From positions 2,374,462-2,438,461 of the forward strand of contig NZ_CP017448.1 in the NCBI RefSeq assembly GCF_001753165.1: a stretch of DNA of 64,000 nucleotides, in the 5' to 3' direction. The first letter of the stretch is position 1. The number at the start of each line of letters is the position of its first letter. Source of the stretch: Acidihalobacter aeolianus (lineage in GTDB: Bacteria; Pseudomonadota; Gammaproteobacteria; DSM-5130; Acidihalobacteraceae). Below the pieces are notes generated by a model. It had not been told where the DNA came from, ran no database searches, and saw only the letters and a list, made by a program, of their open reading frames with translations. The position numbers and the translations under genes are program-made. Of the stretch, positions 9,581 through 18,911 are shown one piece after another.

Positions 9581-9630
9581 GGCTTACGCTCCCACGAATC
9601 GGGCCGGGTTCGGGTAAAATCCGGCTGATA

Positions 9631-9650
9631 CCGCGGCGCGAACGCCGCGG
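9631..9650 (-). terminator. Stable hairpin between the Fe-S oxidoreductase and DUF3501 genes
   Basis: A perfect 8-bp inverted repeat, CCGCGGCG and CGCCGCGG, closes a four-base loop that reads UUCG in the minus-strand RNA. A short T-run (ATTTTA) follows about 12 nt later, too far for a classical terminator. It may attenuate, or protect and process, the transcript between the two genes. Confidence 0.4.
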
Positions 9651-9688
9651 CGGTGACTTTAAGAGAAACCCCTGAAACGGGCGGTGGG

Positions 9689-11035
9689 CTACAGACCGTA
9701 GGCCATTCGCAACAGGGTCAATGGATGCTCGGGCGGCTTGTCGCCTTCAATGCCGTTTTCAATCTGATGACCGGCCATCGGGCAATCGCTCGAATAGTGA
9801 TCGGCCTCGGCCTTCTGCACCCGGCTGATCACTGGCTGGCAGATCTTCATCGAGATCTCGTGATACTCGCTTTTCACGGCGTAGGTACCATCGTGACCAG
9901 AACAGCGTTCGATCGGGTCGATCTTGGTTTCCGGAATCAATTCGAGCAATTCACGCGTCTTCATGCCGATGTTCTGCACCCGCAGGTGACAGGCAACGTG
10001 ATAGGCGATCTTGCCCAGCGAGCTCTTGAAATCGGTTTTCAGCAAACCGTCGCGATGGCGCAGCATCAGGTATTCGAAGGGATCGAAAATATGTTCGCGC
10101 ACCTTGGCGACCTCCGGGTCGTCCGGGAACATCAGCGGCAGCTCCTGCTTGTACATGAGGACGCAAGAGGGCACCGGGGCAACGATGTCCCAACCCTCGT
10201 CGATCATGCGGGCGAGCACCGGGATGTTGGCCTCCTTGGCCTCGCGAACGGCCTCCAGATCCCCAAGCTCGAGCTTGGGCATGCCGCAACACTGTTCCTT
10301 CTCAGCCAGTGTGAGCACGATGCCGTTGTGGTCGAAGACCTTGTACAGATCCTCGGCGAGATGTGGTTCGTTATAGTTGCCGTAACAGGTCGCATAGAGC
10401 GCGACCTTGCCGCGCGTGCGTCCTGCAGCCACCGGCTCTGTGGCCGAGGCGGCAAAGTGTTCGACTCTCTTGCGGCCCGTATTGCTGTGATACTCGGGCA
10501 ATGCCGCATCTGGGTGGATACCCATCGACTTGTCCAGCATCTTGCGGAACGCAGGGTTGCGGTTGGCGCTGTTGACCATGTCCGCAACCACTGGGATGCC
10601 TGCCAGCTTGCCCACCGCATCGGTCGAACTGATCATCTTGTCGCGAGGCTTGGCATTGCCTTCGCGGTATTTCACCGCCTTGGCGCGAAGCATCAGGTGG
10701 GGAAAGTCCAGGTTCCACTCGTGCGGCGGCACGTAGGGACACTTGGTCATGTAGCACAGGTCGCACAGATAGCAGTGATCCACGACCTGCCAGAAATCGG
10801 CCTTGTCCACACCGTCAACTTCCATCGATTCTGATTCGTCGACGAGGTCGAAAAGCGTGGGGAAGGAGTGACATAGGCTGACGCAGCGCCGGCACCCGTG
10901 GCAGATGTCGAAGACCCGCTCCATCTCGGCGAACAGGGATTCCTGGTCGTAAAACGACGGCGACTGCCATTCCACGGGATGGCGGATCGGCGCCTCCAGA
11001 CTGCCTTCCTTACGCCCTTCGGCCGGTGTAGACAT
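9689..11035 (-). CDS. Cys-rich Fe-S oxidoreductase (GlpC/HdrD-like)
   Basis: 448 residues. The N-terminal third has two ferredoxin-like [4Fe-4S] motifs, [11 protein letters not shown] and [12 protein letters not shown]. The C-terminal half has two CCG-type domains ([11 protein letters not shown] and a second with [10 protein letters not shown] and CSGHDGTY), as in heterodisulfide reductase subunit D and GlpC. No membrane segment is visible. In this context it is best read as an electron-transfer partner of rubrerythrin and DUF3501; electron donor and acceptor are unknown. The ATG has an excellent GAGGAG site 9 nt upstream. It lies about 100 nt downstream of rubrerythrin, behind a leaky-looking terminator. 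Confidence 0.88.
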   Translation of the reverse strand: MSTPAEGRKEGSLEAPIRHPVEWQSPSFYDQESLFAEMERVFDICHGCRRCVSLCHSFPTLFDLVDESESMEVDGVDKADFWQVVDHCYLCDLCYMTKCPYVPPHEWNLDFPHLMLRAKAVKYREGNAKPRDKMISSTDAVGKLAGIPVVADMVNSANRNPAFRKMLDKSMGIHPDAALPEYHSNTGRKRVEHFAASATEPVAAGRTRGKVALYATCYGNYNEPHLAEDLYKVFDHNGIVLTLAEKEQCCGMPKLELGDLEAVREAKEANIPVLARMIDEGWDIVAPVPSCVLMYKQELPLMFPDDPEVAKVREHIFDPFEYLMLRHRDGLLKTDFKSSLGKIAYHVACHLRVQNIGMKTRELLELIPETKIDPIERCSGHDGTYAVKSEYHEISMKICQPVISRVQKAEADHYSSDCPMAGHQIENGIEGDKPPEHPLTLLRMAYGL

Positions 11036-11104
11036 CTATCGGGTCTCCTCGTGTTTATTTTTCGGTTGCTGTGCGCATCGCAGGCGTACGGTCGCGACAA
11101 AATC

Positions 11105-11128
11105 GGGGCCGCCCAGACAGGCGACCCC
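11105..11128 (-). terminator. Terminator or attenuator after rubrerythrin
   Basis: On the minus strand a 9-bp stem (GGGGTCGCC with GGCGGCCCC, one G-U pair) and a 6-nt loop are followed by GATTTTG. It sits just after the rubrerythrin stop and before the Fe-S oxidoreductase gene, so it could set a higher rubrerythrin-to-reductase transcript ratio. Confidence 0.55.
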
Positions 11129-11136
11129 GTCAGGCA

Positions 11137-11553
11137 TTACGCCATGTCGTCCAGAGCCTTCTGGAAGCGGTTGGCGTGCGAACGCTCGGCCTTGGCGAGG
11201 GTCTCGAACCAGTCGGCAATCTCGTCGAAACCTTCTTCACGCGCGGTCTTGCCCATGCCCGGGTACATGTCGGTGTACTCGTGGGTCTCGCCCGCGATCG
11301 CAGTCTTCAGGTTCAATTCGCTAGTGCCGAAAGGCAGGCCCGTGGCTGGATCGCCGCACTGCTCCAGGTATTCCAGATGGCCGTGGGCATGGCCGGTCTC
11401 ACCTTCCGCGGTGGAGCGGAAAACGGCTGCCACGTCATTCTGGCCTTCGACATCGGCCTTGGCTGCGAAATAAAGGTAACGGCGATTGGCCTGCGATTCG
11501 CCCGCGAAGGCGTCCTTGAGGCTCTGTTCGGTCTTGCTGCCTTTGAGTTCCAT
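11137..11553 (-). CDS. Rubrerythrin-family diiron protein (no rubredoxin domain)
   Basis: 138 residues, only the ferritin-like erythrin domain; the C-terminal rubredoxin Cys4 domain of classical rubrerythrin is absent. Candidate diiron ligands are Glu19, Glu52/His55, Glu89/Glu92 and Glu123/His126, arranged as paired ExxH-type motifs. The family reduces hydrogen peroxide, and without rubredoxin it needs a separate electron donor, for which the neighbouring Fe-S oxidoreductase is a natural candidate (inference). The frame opens 13 codons earlier, but MELKGSK has a GGAGG site about 10 nt upstream and fits the family start. Expression is probably controlled through the palindrome in its promoter. 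Confidence 0.9.
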   Translation of the reverse strand: MELKGSKTEQSLKDAFAGESQANRRYLYFAAKADVEGQNDVAAVFRSTAEGETGHAHGHLEYLEQCGDPATGLPFGTSELNLKTAIAGETHEYTDMYPGMGKTAREEGFDEIADWFETLAKAERSHANRFQKALDDMA

Positions 11554-11628
11554 GATGCAACAACCTCCAACTGTGGGTGGATAGGGGCTCACGTACCGGA
11601 CGCATTCCGTCCGTTCGACGCGAGGACA

Positions 11629-11657
11629 AATTTAGACTAAGTCTAAAACACAGTCAA
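11629..11657 (-). promoter_or_regulatory. Rubrerythrin promoter with overlapping palindromic operator
   Basis: Minus strand: -35 TTGACT, 17-nt spacer, -10 TAAATT. A 17-nt perfect palindrome, TTTAGACTAAGTCTAAA (11631-11647), covers the end of the -10 box and most of the spacer, the classic place for a repressor. Transcription would start near 11622, leaving a leader of about 70 nt. I cannot assign the regulator; Rrf2/IscR-, Fur/PerR- or DtxR-type proteins are possible for an iron/peroxide gene. Confidence 0.75.
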
Positions 11658-11682
11658 CCCCGCCTCCGGATTATGGACCGCA

Positions 11683-11711
11683 TTGCCCTCGCTGGCACAC
11701 TGGGGTAGTTT
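11683..11711 (+). promoter_or_regulatory. Candidate promoter for xseB-ispA-dxs
   Basis: TTGCCC and TAGTTT with a 17-nt spacer precede xseB by about 38 nt. Both boxes are imperfect. Position in the divergent gap with rubrerythrin is the main support. Confidence 0.3.
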
Positions 11712-11749
11712 AGCTGGCTTGATTTTACTCAGGTCGAAGCACCCACAAG

Positions 11750-12007
11750 ATGAGTCCCAAGAGCAAGAAGATCGATTTCGAGAAAACCCTGGCCGAGCTC
11801 GAGGCCCTGGTCGAGCGCATGGAACAGGGCGAACTCTCCTTGGAGGACTCCTTAAAGGAATTCGAGCGCGGCATCGCCCTGACGCGTGGCTGCCAACAGG
11901 CACTCGCCGACGCCGAGCTGCGTGTGCGACAGCTTTCCGCCGATGGGTCCGAATCCGTCCCAAACGGACTTGGACAGGACGAAGGAAAACCCGACGATGC
12001 CCAGTGA
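11750..12007 (+). CDS. xseB: Exodeoxyribonuclease VII small subunit
   Basis: 85 residues, a helical protein with the family pattern [32 protein letters not shown] at the N-terminus, given here only as a region (residues about 9-40). Partner of XseA in degrading single-stranded DNA; no xseA is in the window. It overlaps ispA by 11 nt, the usual xseB-ispA-dxs arrangement. Confidence 0.95.
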   Translation: MSPKSKKIDFEKTLAELEALVERMEQGELSLEDSLKEFERGIALTRGCQQALADAELRVRQLSADGSESVPNGLGQDEGKPDDAQ

Positions 12008-12893
12008 AACCGAGGGTTTGATGGAGCTATGGCGTCAGCGCACAGAAGCTGCGCTCGACCACTGGCTGCCCTCGGCCAACATGTTGCCGACCAAGATGCA
12101 TGAAGCCATGCGCTATGCCGCGATGGGCGGTGGCAAGCGAATCCGCCCCCTCCTCGTCTATGCGGCCGGACATGCGCTCGGTACGGCTCCCGAAGCCCTT
12201 GACGGCGCCGCGGCGGCGGTCGAGCTGATCCATGTCTACTCGCTGATCCACGACGATCTACCAGCGATGGATGACGACGACCTGCGCCGCGGCAAGCCCA
12301 CCTGCCACCGCGCCTTCGACGAAGCGACCGCCATTCTCGCCGGCGATGCCATGCAGGCCGTGGCCTTTCATATCCTGGCCACGGCGCCGGAGTTCACCTG
12401 CAGCGCGGAAACACGCCTGAGCATGATCGAAACGCTGGCGCAAGCGGCCGGCTCGCGTGGGATGGCGGGTGGACAGGCCATCGACCTCGACGCCGTAGGA
12501 CGTGAACTCAGCATCGCGGAACTGGAAAACATGCACATTCACAAGACAGGTGCACTGATCCGCGCCAGCATTCGCCTGGGAGCACTCGCTGGGGATGCCG
12601 GTGAAGGCGAGGCCCTGGAAGCGCTGGACCGCTATGCCAAGTGCATCGGCCTGGCCTTCCAGATCCGCGACGACATTCTCGACGTCGAGGGCGAAACCGA
12701 AACACTGGGCAAAACCCAGGGCGCAGACATCGCACGCGGCAAGCCGACCTTTCCCAGCCTGCTGGGCATGAGCGAGGCGAAAGCGCGGGCTCAGGCCCTA
12801 TATGAAGAGGCCATCGAGGCCATCGCCGCTCTGCCTGAGACGGCCGAGCCGCTACGCTGGATCGCCGGCTACATCGTCAACCGTATCCACTAG
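11997..12893 (+). CDS. ispA: Farnesyl (short-chain prenyl) diphosphate synthase
   Basis: 298 residues. Condenses DMAPP/IPP to geranyl and farnesyl diphosphate for ubiquinone and undecaprenyl lipids. First Asp-rich motif is [10 protein letters not shown], second is [16 protein letters not shown] binds IPP. The start ATG lies inside the end of xseB, with an AAGGA site 9 nt before it; the longer open frame upstream overlaps xseB and lacks family similarity. Followed by dxs, so both ends of the MEP-to-FPP route are co-expressed. Confidence 0.96.
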   Translation: MPSETEGLMELWRQRTEAALDHWLPSANMLPTKMHEAMRYAAMGGGKRIRPLLVYAAGHALGTAPEALDGAAAAVELIHVYSLIHDDLPAMDDDDLRRGKPTCHRAFDEATAILAGDAMQAVAFHILATAPEFTCSAETRLSMIETLAQAAGSRGMAGGQAIDLDAVGRELSIAELENMHIHKTGALIRASIRLGALAGDAGEGEALEALDRYAKCIGLAFQIRDDILDVEGETETLGKTQGADIARGKPTFPSLLGMSEAKARAQALYEEAIEAIAALPETAEPLRWIAGYIVNRIH

Positions 12894-12941
12894 ACCGCGA
12901 TGGGCGCAAACTGTAACGGTCGTATCCGCTAACTCACGAGC

Positions 12942-14831
12942 ATGCCCCACACCTTACTCGACCGCATCGCCAGCCCTGCCGACCTGCGCACCCTGGATGG
13001 GGCGCAGCTGGAACGACTGGCGGACGAACTACGCGATTTCCTGCTCCACAGCATTTCGTCCACGGGCGGGCACCTCGCCGCCAACCTGGGCACGGTCGAA
13101 CTGACCATTGCACTGCATCGGGTGTTCAATACCCCCGAAGACCGGCTGGTGTGGGACGTGGGCCACCAGGCCTATGCCCACAAAATACTGACGGGGCGCC
13201 GCGAGGCCATGGGCGGGCTTCGGCGTAAGAATGGCATTGCCGGCTTTCCCCGGCGCACCGAGAGTCCTTACGACACCTTCGGCGTCGGGCATTCGAGCAC
13301 CTCGATCAGTGCCGCCTTGGGCATGGCGCTGGCCGCCCAACGGCAGCAATCCGAACGTAAGGCCATCGCCGTCATCGGCGACGGCGCGCTGACTGCCGGC
13401 ATGGCCTACGAGGCGCTGAATCATGCAGGTGGCCTGGGCGCCGACCTGCTGGTCGTGCTCAACGACAACGACATGTCGATCTCGCCCAACGTCGGCGCGA
13501 TGTCGAATTACCTGACCAGCCTGTTGTCGTCACCCATCTATTCGACCTTGCGCCAGGGCGGCAAGGAGATTCTCAAGCATCTACCCCCGGTATGGGAAAT
13601 GGCCCAACGCACGCGTGAGCACCTGCGCGGCATGATCATGCCGGGCACGCTGTTCGAGGAGATGGGCTTTCGCTACTTCGGACCGGTGGACGGACACGAC
13701 CTCGGCACCCTGATCAAGACCCTGGACAATCTGCGCCAGATCAAGGGCCCTCGCCTGCTGCATGTCGTCACCCGCAAGGGACAGGGCTACCGTCCGGCCG
13801 AAGAGGACCCCGTGGCCTATCACGGCGTGAGCCGCTTCGACCCCGAACACGGCATCGTCAAACCCACGGCCCCTCCGGCGCCTAGCTACACACAGATCTT
13901 CGGCCAGTGGCTGTGCGACATGGCGGCTCGCGACGAGCGTCTGATGGCCATTACCCCGGCCATGCGCGAGGGCTCCGGGCTCGTGGCCTTCTCGGAACAG
14001 TTCCCCGAACGCTATTTCGATGTCGCCATCGCCGAACAGCATGCGCTGACGCTGGCCGCAGGCATGGCCTGCGACGGTCTCAAGCCGGTAGTCGCGATCT
14101 ATTCCACCTTCCTGCAGCGGGCCTACGACCAGCTTATTCACGATATCGCCCTGCAGAACCTGCCTGTCCTGTTCGCCATCGATCGCGCCGGCGTAGTCGG
14201 TCCGGACGGCCCCACACATGCCGGCAGCTTCGACCTCAGCTACCTGCGCTGCATACCCAATATGCTGATCATGGCGCCCGCGGACGAAAACGAGTGCCGC
14301 CAAATGCTCTACACCGGCTTCTGTCACGACGGTCCGGCTGCGGTGCGCTACCCCCGAGGCCAGGGTCCCGGCGCAACGGTCGAACATGCCATGACGGCGC
14401 TGCCGGTCGGCCGAGGCGAGATCATACGTGAAGGTCGGGAGGTCGCCCTGCTGTGTTTCGGCAGCCTGCTCTCCGCCGCACTGGCTGCCGCCGAACACCT
14501 CGACGCTACGATCGTCAACATGCGCTTCGTGAAGCCGCTCGACGAGGCCCTGATTGACGAACTGTCTGGTCGTCACCGGCTGCTGGTGACCATCGAGGAC
14601 AACGCCGTCGCCGGCGGCGGCGGCAGCGCGGTCAACGAATATTTGGCCACACGCAACAGCCGCCCTGCGCTGCTTAACCTGGGACTGCCGGATCGTTTTC
14701 TCGAGCATGCCTCGCGCGATGAGCTTCTCGCCGAAAGCGGGTTGGATGTCGCGGGTATCGAACGCCAGGTCAGGGCGCGGCTGGAACTGGTCAGGCCGGC
14801 TTCGGTTGCCCGGCAGAATGCGATCCGGTAA
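12942..14831 (+). CDS. dxs: 1-deoxy-D-xylulose-5-phosphate synthase
   Basis: 629 residues, full length. Joins pyruvate and glyceraldehyde 3-phosphate in a thiamine diphosphate-dependent reaction, the first step of the MEP pathway. The ThDP/Mg site is GDGALTAGM followed by NDNDMSIS. The transketolase pyrimidine-binding domain shows [18 protein letters not shown] with its Glu. The C-terminal transketolase domain is complete. It follows ispA by 48 nt. Provides isoprenoid and thiamine/pyridoxal precursors. Confidence 0.97.
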   Translation: MPHTLLDRIASPADLRTLDGAQLERLADELRDFLLHSISSTGGHLAANLGTVELTIALHRVFNTPEDRLVWDVGHQAYAHKILTGRREAMGGLRRKNGIAGFPRRTESPYDTFGVGHSSTSISAALGMALAAQRQQSERKAIAVIGDGALTAGMAYEALNHAGGLGADLLVVLNDNDMSISPNVGAMSNYLTSLLSSPIYSTLRQGGKEILKHLPPVWEMAQRTREHLRGMIMPGTLFEEMGFRYFGPVDGHDLGTLIKTLDNLRQIKGPRLLHVVTRKGQGYRPAEEDPVAYHGVSRFDPEHGIVKPTAPPAPSYTQIFGQWLCDMAARDERLMAITPAMREGSGLVAFSEQFPERYFDVAIAEQHALTLAAGMACDGLKPVVAIYSTFLQRAYDQLIHDIALQNLPVLFAIDRAGVVGPDGPTHAGSFDLSYLRCIPNMLIMAPADENECRQMLYTGFCHDGPAAVRYPRGQGPGATVEHAMTALPVGRGEIIREGREVALLCFGSLLSAALAAAEHLDATIVNMRFVKPLDEALIDELSGRHRLLVTIEDNAVAGGGGSAVNEYLATRNSRPALLNLGLPDRFLEHASRDELLAESGLDVAGIERQVRARLELVRPASVARQNAIR

Positions 14832-14859
14832 TATCCTACCAATTAGATCAGGTAAACGC

Positions 14860-15243
14860 ATGCCCGCCAAATACACGCTGACCGTGCTCACCGACTTCGC
14901 CGCCGCGCATACCCTGCGCGGTTATCCTGGCGACTGCAGCCGTATGCACGGACACAACTGGAAGCTCGAGGCCGAGGTCCAGGCCACGGCCCTGGACGAT
15001 GTCGGCATGGCGGTGGACTTCAAGGTGATCAAGCAGGCCGCGCGCGAAATCGCCGGCGAGCTGGATCACCACTACCTCAACGACCTGCCGGCCTTCGCAC
15101 GCGTCAACCCCACAGCCGAGCAGATCGCGGCCTACATCTACCAGCGTCTTGGCGAACGTCTCAATACCGGGCAGGTACGCGTTAGCGCAGTGACCCTGTG
15201 GGAAACCGAACGCGCCTGCGTCCGCTACAGCGAGGAAGCATGA
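14860..15243 (+). CDS. queD: 6-carboxytetrahydropterin synthase family protein (QueD/PTPS)
   Basis: 127 residues. Zinc ligands are visible as His17, His30 and His32 (the last two in RMHGHNW), and Cys26 occupies the catalytic position of the QueD/PTPS family. It would convert dihydroneopterin triphosphate, made by the next gene's product, toward 7-deazapurines or pterins. The first ATG after the dxs stop fits the family start; upstream open frame lies inside dxs. It overlaps folE2 by ATGA. No other queuosine gene lies nearby, so the exact pathway branch is uncertain. Confidence 0.88.
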   Translation: MPAKYTLTVLTDFAAAHTLRGYPGDCSRMHGHNWKLEAEVQATALDDVGMAVDFKVIKQAAREIAGELDHHYLNDLPAFARVNPTAEQIAAYIYQRLGERLNTGQVRVSAVTLWETERACVRYSEEA

Positions 15244-16058
15244 ATCACATGAGCCCGCCCAAGGCACGCGACAATCGCGAGATGCCGGACGTCCAGTCCG
15301 CCGCGGACGATCGTCGCATCCGCATCGATCAGGTCGGCATCAAAGGACTGCGCCACCCCGTGCGCATTGCGCTGGACGACGGTGAAGCGCCACAGGCGAC
15401 AGTGGCTACGGTAGACATGCTGGTGGACCTTCCTGCCGACCGCAAGGGCACCCACATGTCGCGTTTCGTCGCCCTGCTCAACGAGTCCGAGGACGCACTG
15501 GACATTGCTTCCTTCGAACGTCTGCTCAAGGCCATGAGCGAGCGTCTGGATGCGCGGAGTGGGCGTATCGAGCTGAGCTTCCCCTACTTCGTACGCAAGT
15601 CCGCTCCGGTATCCGGGGTCCCCAGCCTGCTAGACTATGACGTCGCCATCATCGGCGACATAGACCATGAGCGGGTCGCGCTCACCCTGCGCATCGTCGT
15701 GCCCGTCACCAGTCTGTGCCCCTGCTCTCGCGATATTTCGGCTTACGGCGCGCACAACCAGCGCTCGCACATCACCTTGACGGTTAGGCTGGCAGGTCCC
15801 GTCTCGGTACGCAGGCTGATTCAGATCGCCGAAGAAGAGGCCTCCTGCGAATTGTTCGGTCTGCTCAAGCGGCCGGACGAAAAGTTCGTCACCGAACGCG
15901 CCTACGACAATCCCAAGTTCGTCGAGGATGCCGTACGCGACGTCGCCGCCCGCCTGGATGCCGAGCCCGGTATCGCGGCCTATATCGCGGAATGCGAGAA
16001 CTTCGAGTCCATCCACAATCATTCGGCCTACGCACGCATCGAGCGCGACAAGTCCTGA
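15240..16058 (+). CDS. folE2: GTP cyclohydrolase FolE2 (type IB)
   Basis: 272 residues. Converts GTP to 7,8-dihydroneopterin triphosphate and uses a flexible metal site in place of the zinc of FolE. The signature [10 protein letters not shown] contains the catalytic Cys, and [15 protein letters not shown] near the C-terminus is typical. The ATG overlapping the queD stop (ATGA) is preferred; a second ATG nine bases later is possible. Coupling with queD points to pterin or deazapurine supply. A strong terminator follows. Confidence 0.94.
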   Translation: MNHMSPPKARDNREMPDVQSAADDRRIRIDQVGIKGLRHPVRIALDDGEAPQATVATVDMLVDLPADRKGTHMSRFVALLNESEDALDIASFERLLKAMSERLDARSGRIELSFPYFVRKSAPVSGVPSLLDYDVAIIGDIDHERVALTLRIVVPVTSLCPCSRDISAYGAHNQRSHITLTVRLAGPVSVRRLIQIAEEEASCELFGLLKRPDEKFVTERAYDNPKFVEDAVRDVAARLDAEPGIAAYIAECENFESIHNHSAYARIERDKS

Positions 16059-16077
16059 ACGACTTCCACTACGACTG

Positions 16078-16113
16078 AACGAAGAGGCCCCGGCTCACCG
16101 GGGCCTCTTCGTT
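16078..16113. terminator. Bidirectional terminator between folE2 and bamC
   Basis: A perfect 16-bp inverted repeat starting AACGAAGAGGCCCCGG with loop CTCA lies between two converging genes. A short T-rich tail follows on the plus strand (TTTCACTT). It probably ends both transcripts. Confidence 0.85.
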
Positions 16114-16147
16114 TCACTTGGGCGAGTAACGGCCGATGAGTGCAGCT

Positions 16148-17851
16148 TTATCCCGCCGCGGACAACGCCGGCTGGAACGACTCGAGCACCGAGCGCGCAC
16201 CATGCGCAGGCATCGGCAAGCCCATCGGATTCTGTGCATGCACCCACACCTGCTTGTCGACCTGCTGCACGTAGATGCGGAAATGCACGCCGTGGAACAG
16301 CACCGGTCCGCCATCGAACATATTGCTCATGAACCCGCCACTTCCTTTCTGGCTCTTGCCGACATAGGTCACCTGATAGGTGCCCTTGGCGCGGTCGTGA
16401 GCATCGATCAGGTAGTTGCTGTGCAACAGTGCGACAGCCACCTCAGGCCAGGCCACGGAGAACGGCGCGCTGGTCACCAGCACCGGCTCCTGACTTTCGT
16501 CAACGATGCGATAGGTCGCCTTGGCCACCCCGGTCTGCTGCTGTGCCTGATGCAATGCCGTCACACTCTGCTGCATTTCGGACTGTTGCTGGGCAGCAGT
16601 GATCTTGGCAGCGGCCGCCTGGCGATGCGGGCCGATCATGCCACCGCGGATCATCTCCAGGATCCCTTGAGCGCCCCCAGTTTCCACGGGCAGCATCATC
16701 GGGTTGTCCGCCTCGACCTGAACACCGCCCTTGTGGTGTTTCACGGCAATGATGAATTTGGCACCCTTGCTCAGCACGGCACCCGGACCAAACAGGTTCC
16801 CAAAGTAGCCATTATCGTCGTGGCCTTCGAAGGTGACGTGATACAACCCCTTGCCTTCATCGGCCTTGTCGACGACAAAGTTCACCCGTTGCAGCGCGGT
16901 GCCGATCTGTGCCCAAGCGGTCGTAAAGGGCAAGGCGCTGCGCATCACCGGTTGTTCGTTCACGTCCAGAATCTTGTAGTCCGCTGGATCGGTATGCATC
17001 CCGGATGCAACAGACGGCGACGTGCTCCCTGCTGAGACAGGCGCAGCGCCGGTGTGGGCAACACTGGTGGGACCTGCCGAAGCTGCCGGGGCAGTTGCTC
17101 CGGGAGCCGGCATGGCCGACAACTGGGCATGAGGAATATGTGACGCGAGGTAATTCATCAAAGCCTGCAGTTCAGTCGCTTCCTTGCCGGGAGTCGGCTT
17201 GGCCCACTGCCAATGCATGGCACCCGAACCGATTTTTTCTTCAATCGCGCCCTGATAGCTGAGATACACCAGACTGGCGGCCCCATCGTGGTCGCTGACC
17301 AGGCGGATAACCAGACGCTCGCGCGTGCCCGAATCGTATAACCCACTGAACAGACGCCCCGTCAGTCCCTTGGGCACACCATACTTGCCATCCCGCCAAT
17401 CGGTACGTATCACACCGGTCTTGGCGTCGGTCTCGGTCAACTTGAAACCCACGGACTTGCAGTACGCTACAAGGTAAGGCCACACGGCGTCTGGCACTGC
17501 CTGCACGGTCAACCAGTGATTATCACCCTGATTAACCAGATGGATACCGACAGCCGTGGGAACGACGCCGGCCTGTGGCGGCGGCACCGAGGCTACACCC
17601 GGTTTGGCAACTGACGGCGCGGGCTGTGTGGTCGCTGCCGCCGCCCCCGGAGCCGGGCCAAGGCCCTGAGCGGATGGTACGGCGTAGGTGGAAGACGTCT
17701 TAGGCGCCATCAGGTTGGGTGGTACGGCCAACGCCTGCGTGGCGGCATTCTCGGAATAAGCGGGGCCCGGATGGCCGCCAAACCAGGAACATCCACCCAA
17801 CCCCAAGGCGAGGGTGGCCATCGTCACGGTCGTACGCAAAGGCTTAGACAT
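16148..17851 (-). CDS. bamC: BamC-like outer-membrane assembly lipoprotein with three helix-grip domains
   Basis: 567 residues, far longer than the roughly 344 of the E. coli protein. Signal peptide with lipobox LGGC (Cys21), then a Pro/Ala-rich linker. Domain 1 (about 102-241) contains VWPYLVAYCKSVGFKL and SGLYDSGTRERLVIRL as in the BamC N-terminal domain. Domains 2 (about 292-402) and 3 (about 447-560) resemble each other: each has an xxPF..AW start, a Y.V.F/YxG stretch and a PM.LP... end before a final helix. It lies directly downstream of dapA, as in E. coli (dapA-bamC), overlapping it by 8 nt. Role in the BAM complex is by homology. Confidence 0.85.
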   Translation of the reverse strand: MSKPLRTTVTMATLALGLGGCSWFGGHPGPAYSENAATQALAVPPNLMAPKTSSTYAVPSAQGLGPAPGAAAATTQPAPSVAKPGVASVPPPQAGVVPTAVGIHLVNQGDNHWLTVQAVPDAVWPYLVAYCKSVGFKLTETDAKTGVIRTDWRDGKYGVPKGLTGRLFSGLYDSGTRERLVIRLVSDHDGAASLVYLSYQGAIEEKIGSGAMHWQWAKPTPGKEATELQALMNYLASHIPHAQLSAMPAPGATAPAASAGPTSVAHTGAAPVSAGSTSPSVASGMHTDPADYKILDVNEQPVMRSALPFTTAWAQIGTALQRVNFVVDKADEGKGLYHVTFEGHDDNGYFGNLFGPGAVLSKGAKFIIAVKHHKGGVQVEADNPMMLPVETGGAQGILEMIRGGMIGPHRQAAAAKITAAQQQSEMQQSVTALHQAQQQTGVAKATYRIVDESQEPVLVTSAPFSVAWPEVAVALLHSNYLIDAHDRAKGTYQVTYVGKSQKGSGGFMSNMFDGGPVLFHGVHFRIYVQQVDKQVWVHAQNPMGLPMPAHGARSVLESFQPALSAAG

Positions 17852-18743
17852 TGACGGCATCCCCCGCAAAAGCGATGCCGGCCTGGGCCAGTGCGGCACG
17901 CACGGGTTCTCTGTACTGTTCGGACAACACGGTCAACGGCAAACGGATTCCCTCCTGGATCAGGCCCATGGCGAACAGGGCCCATTTGACGGGTATCGGA
18001 TTGGATTCGAGAAATAAGGCCCGGTGCAGCGCTTCCAGCGGTGCATTCAAGGCCGCAGCGGCCACTGCGTCACCTCGGCAAGCAGCCTCACTCATCTCAT
18101 GCATAGCGCGCGGAGCCACATTGGCAGTGACCGAAATCACGCCTTCCCCGCCGGCCAGCATCAAGGCCATGGCCGTGGCGTCATCACCACCATAGACGTT
18201 CATGCGTCCACCGCAGCGCGCGATCAGTTCACGACCGCGATCGATGCTGCCAGTGGCATCCTTGATACCGACGATGTTGGCGATGTCGGCAAGACGATCG
18301 ACCGTATCGGGCAGCATGTCGACAGCCGTACGCCCCGGCACGTTGTAGAGAATTTGCGGAATCGGCACGGCCTCGGCGATCGTTCGGTAGTGCCGGTAAA
18401 GACCTTCCTGCGTCGGCTTGTTGTAGTAGGGAGTGACCAGGAGGCAGGCATCGGCACCGGCGTTCTGCGCACAGCGCGTCAGCTCGATCGCCTCCGAGGT
18501 GGAATTGGCGCCGGTACCCGCGATGATGGGTATCCGGCCACCGACCAATTCGACGACCCTGGCAATGACCGCACAGTGTTCGTCCATATCGAGCGTCGCC
18601 GATTCGCCGGTAGTGCCGACGGCTACGATGGCATCCGTACCCTCGCGGATGTGGAATTCGATCAACCTCGCGAAGGCTTCGTCGTCGACGGACCCATCGA
18701 GATTCATGGGCGTGACGATCGCCACCATACTGCCGTGAAACAT
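17844..18743 (-). CDS. dapA: 4-hydroxy-tetrahydrodipicolinate synthase
   Basis: 299 residues. Condenses pyruvate and aspartate semialdehyde in lysine/meso-diaminopimelate synthesis. Schiff-base lysine is Lys161 in VGIKDATG; Thr44-Thr45 (GTTGES), Tyr107 and Tyr133 (YNVPGRT) complete the active site at the canonical positions. A well-formed promoter lies just upstream. bamC follows in the same transcript. Confidence 0.97.
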   Translation of the reverse strand: MFHGSMVAIVTPMNLDGSVDDEAFARLIEFHIREGTDAIVAVGTTGESATLDMDEHCAVIARVVELVGGRIPIIAGTGANSTSEAIELTRCAQNAGADACLLVTPYYNKPTQEGLYRHYRTIAEAVPIPQILYNVPGRTAVDMLPDTVDRLADIANIVGIKDATGSIDRGRELIARCGGRMNVYGGDDATAMALMLAGGEGVISVTANVAPRAMHEMSEAACRGDAVAAAALNAPLEALHRALFLESNPIPVKWALFAMGLIQEGIRLPLTVLSEQYREPVRAALAQAGIAFAGDAVNV

Positions 18744-18772
18744 GCTTCACCCCTGCCAGGGAACAAACGATC

Positions 18773-18801
18773 ATAGTACTTTCGCCCGACCGGAGTGACA
18801 A
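18773..18801 (-). promoter_or_regulatory. dapA promoter
   Basis: Minus strand TTGTCA, 17-nt spacer, TACTAT. Transcription would begin about 25 nt upstream of the dapA ATG, which is preceded by an AGGGG site. It lies in the divergent gap with the gcvR-like gene. Confidence 0.55.
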
Positions 18802-18911
18802 GCTGCCAGGAGATCGCTCCGGCACATTTCGTGAGCCTCGCGGACCTGTTAATCTTGCCTGGAAAGGAGGGCGCACAAACGCCTGGGCACCGCCACCAAA
18901 TCGAGGCCGGC

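Noticed and set aside
9653-10834. 393-codon plus-strand open frame opposite the Fe-S oxidoreductase
   Set aside because: GC-rich antisense shadow; His/Val/Asp-rich with no domain, while the minus-strand frame carries two ferredoxin and two CCG motifs.
13581-14891. 436-codon minus-strand open frame opposite dxs
   Set aside because: Shadow of a complete dxs; no family features.
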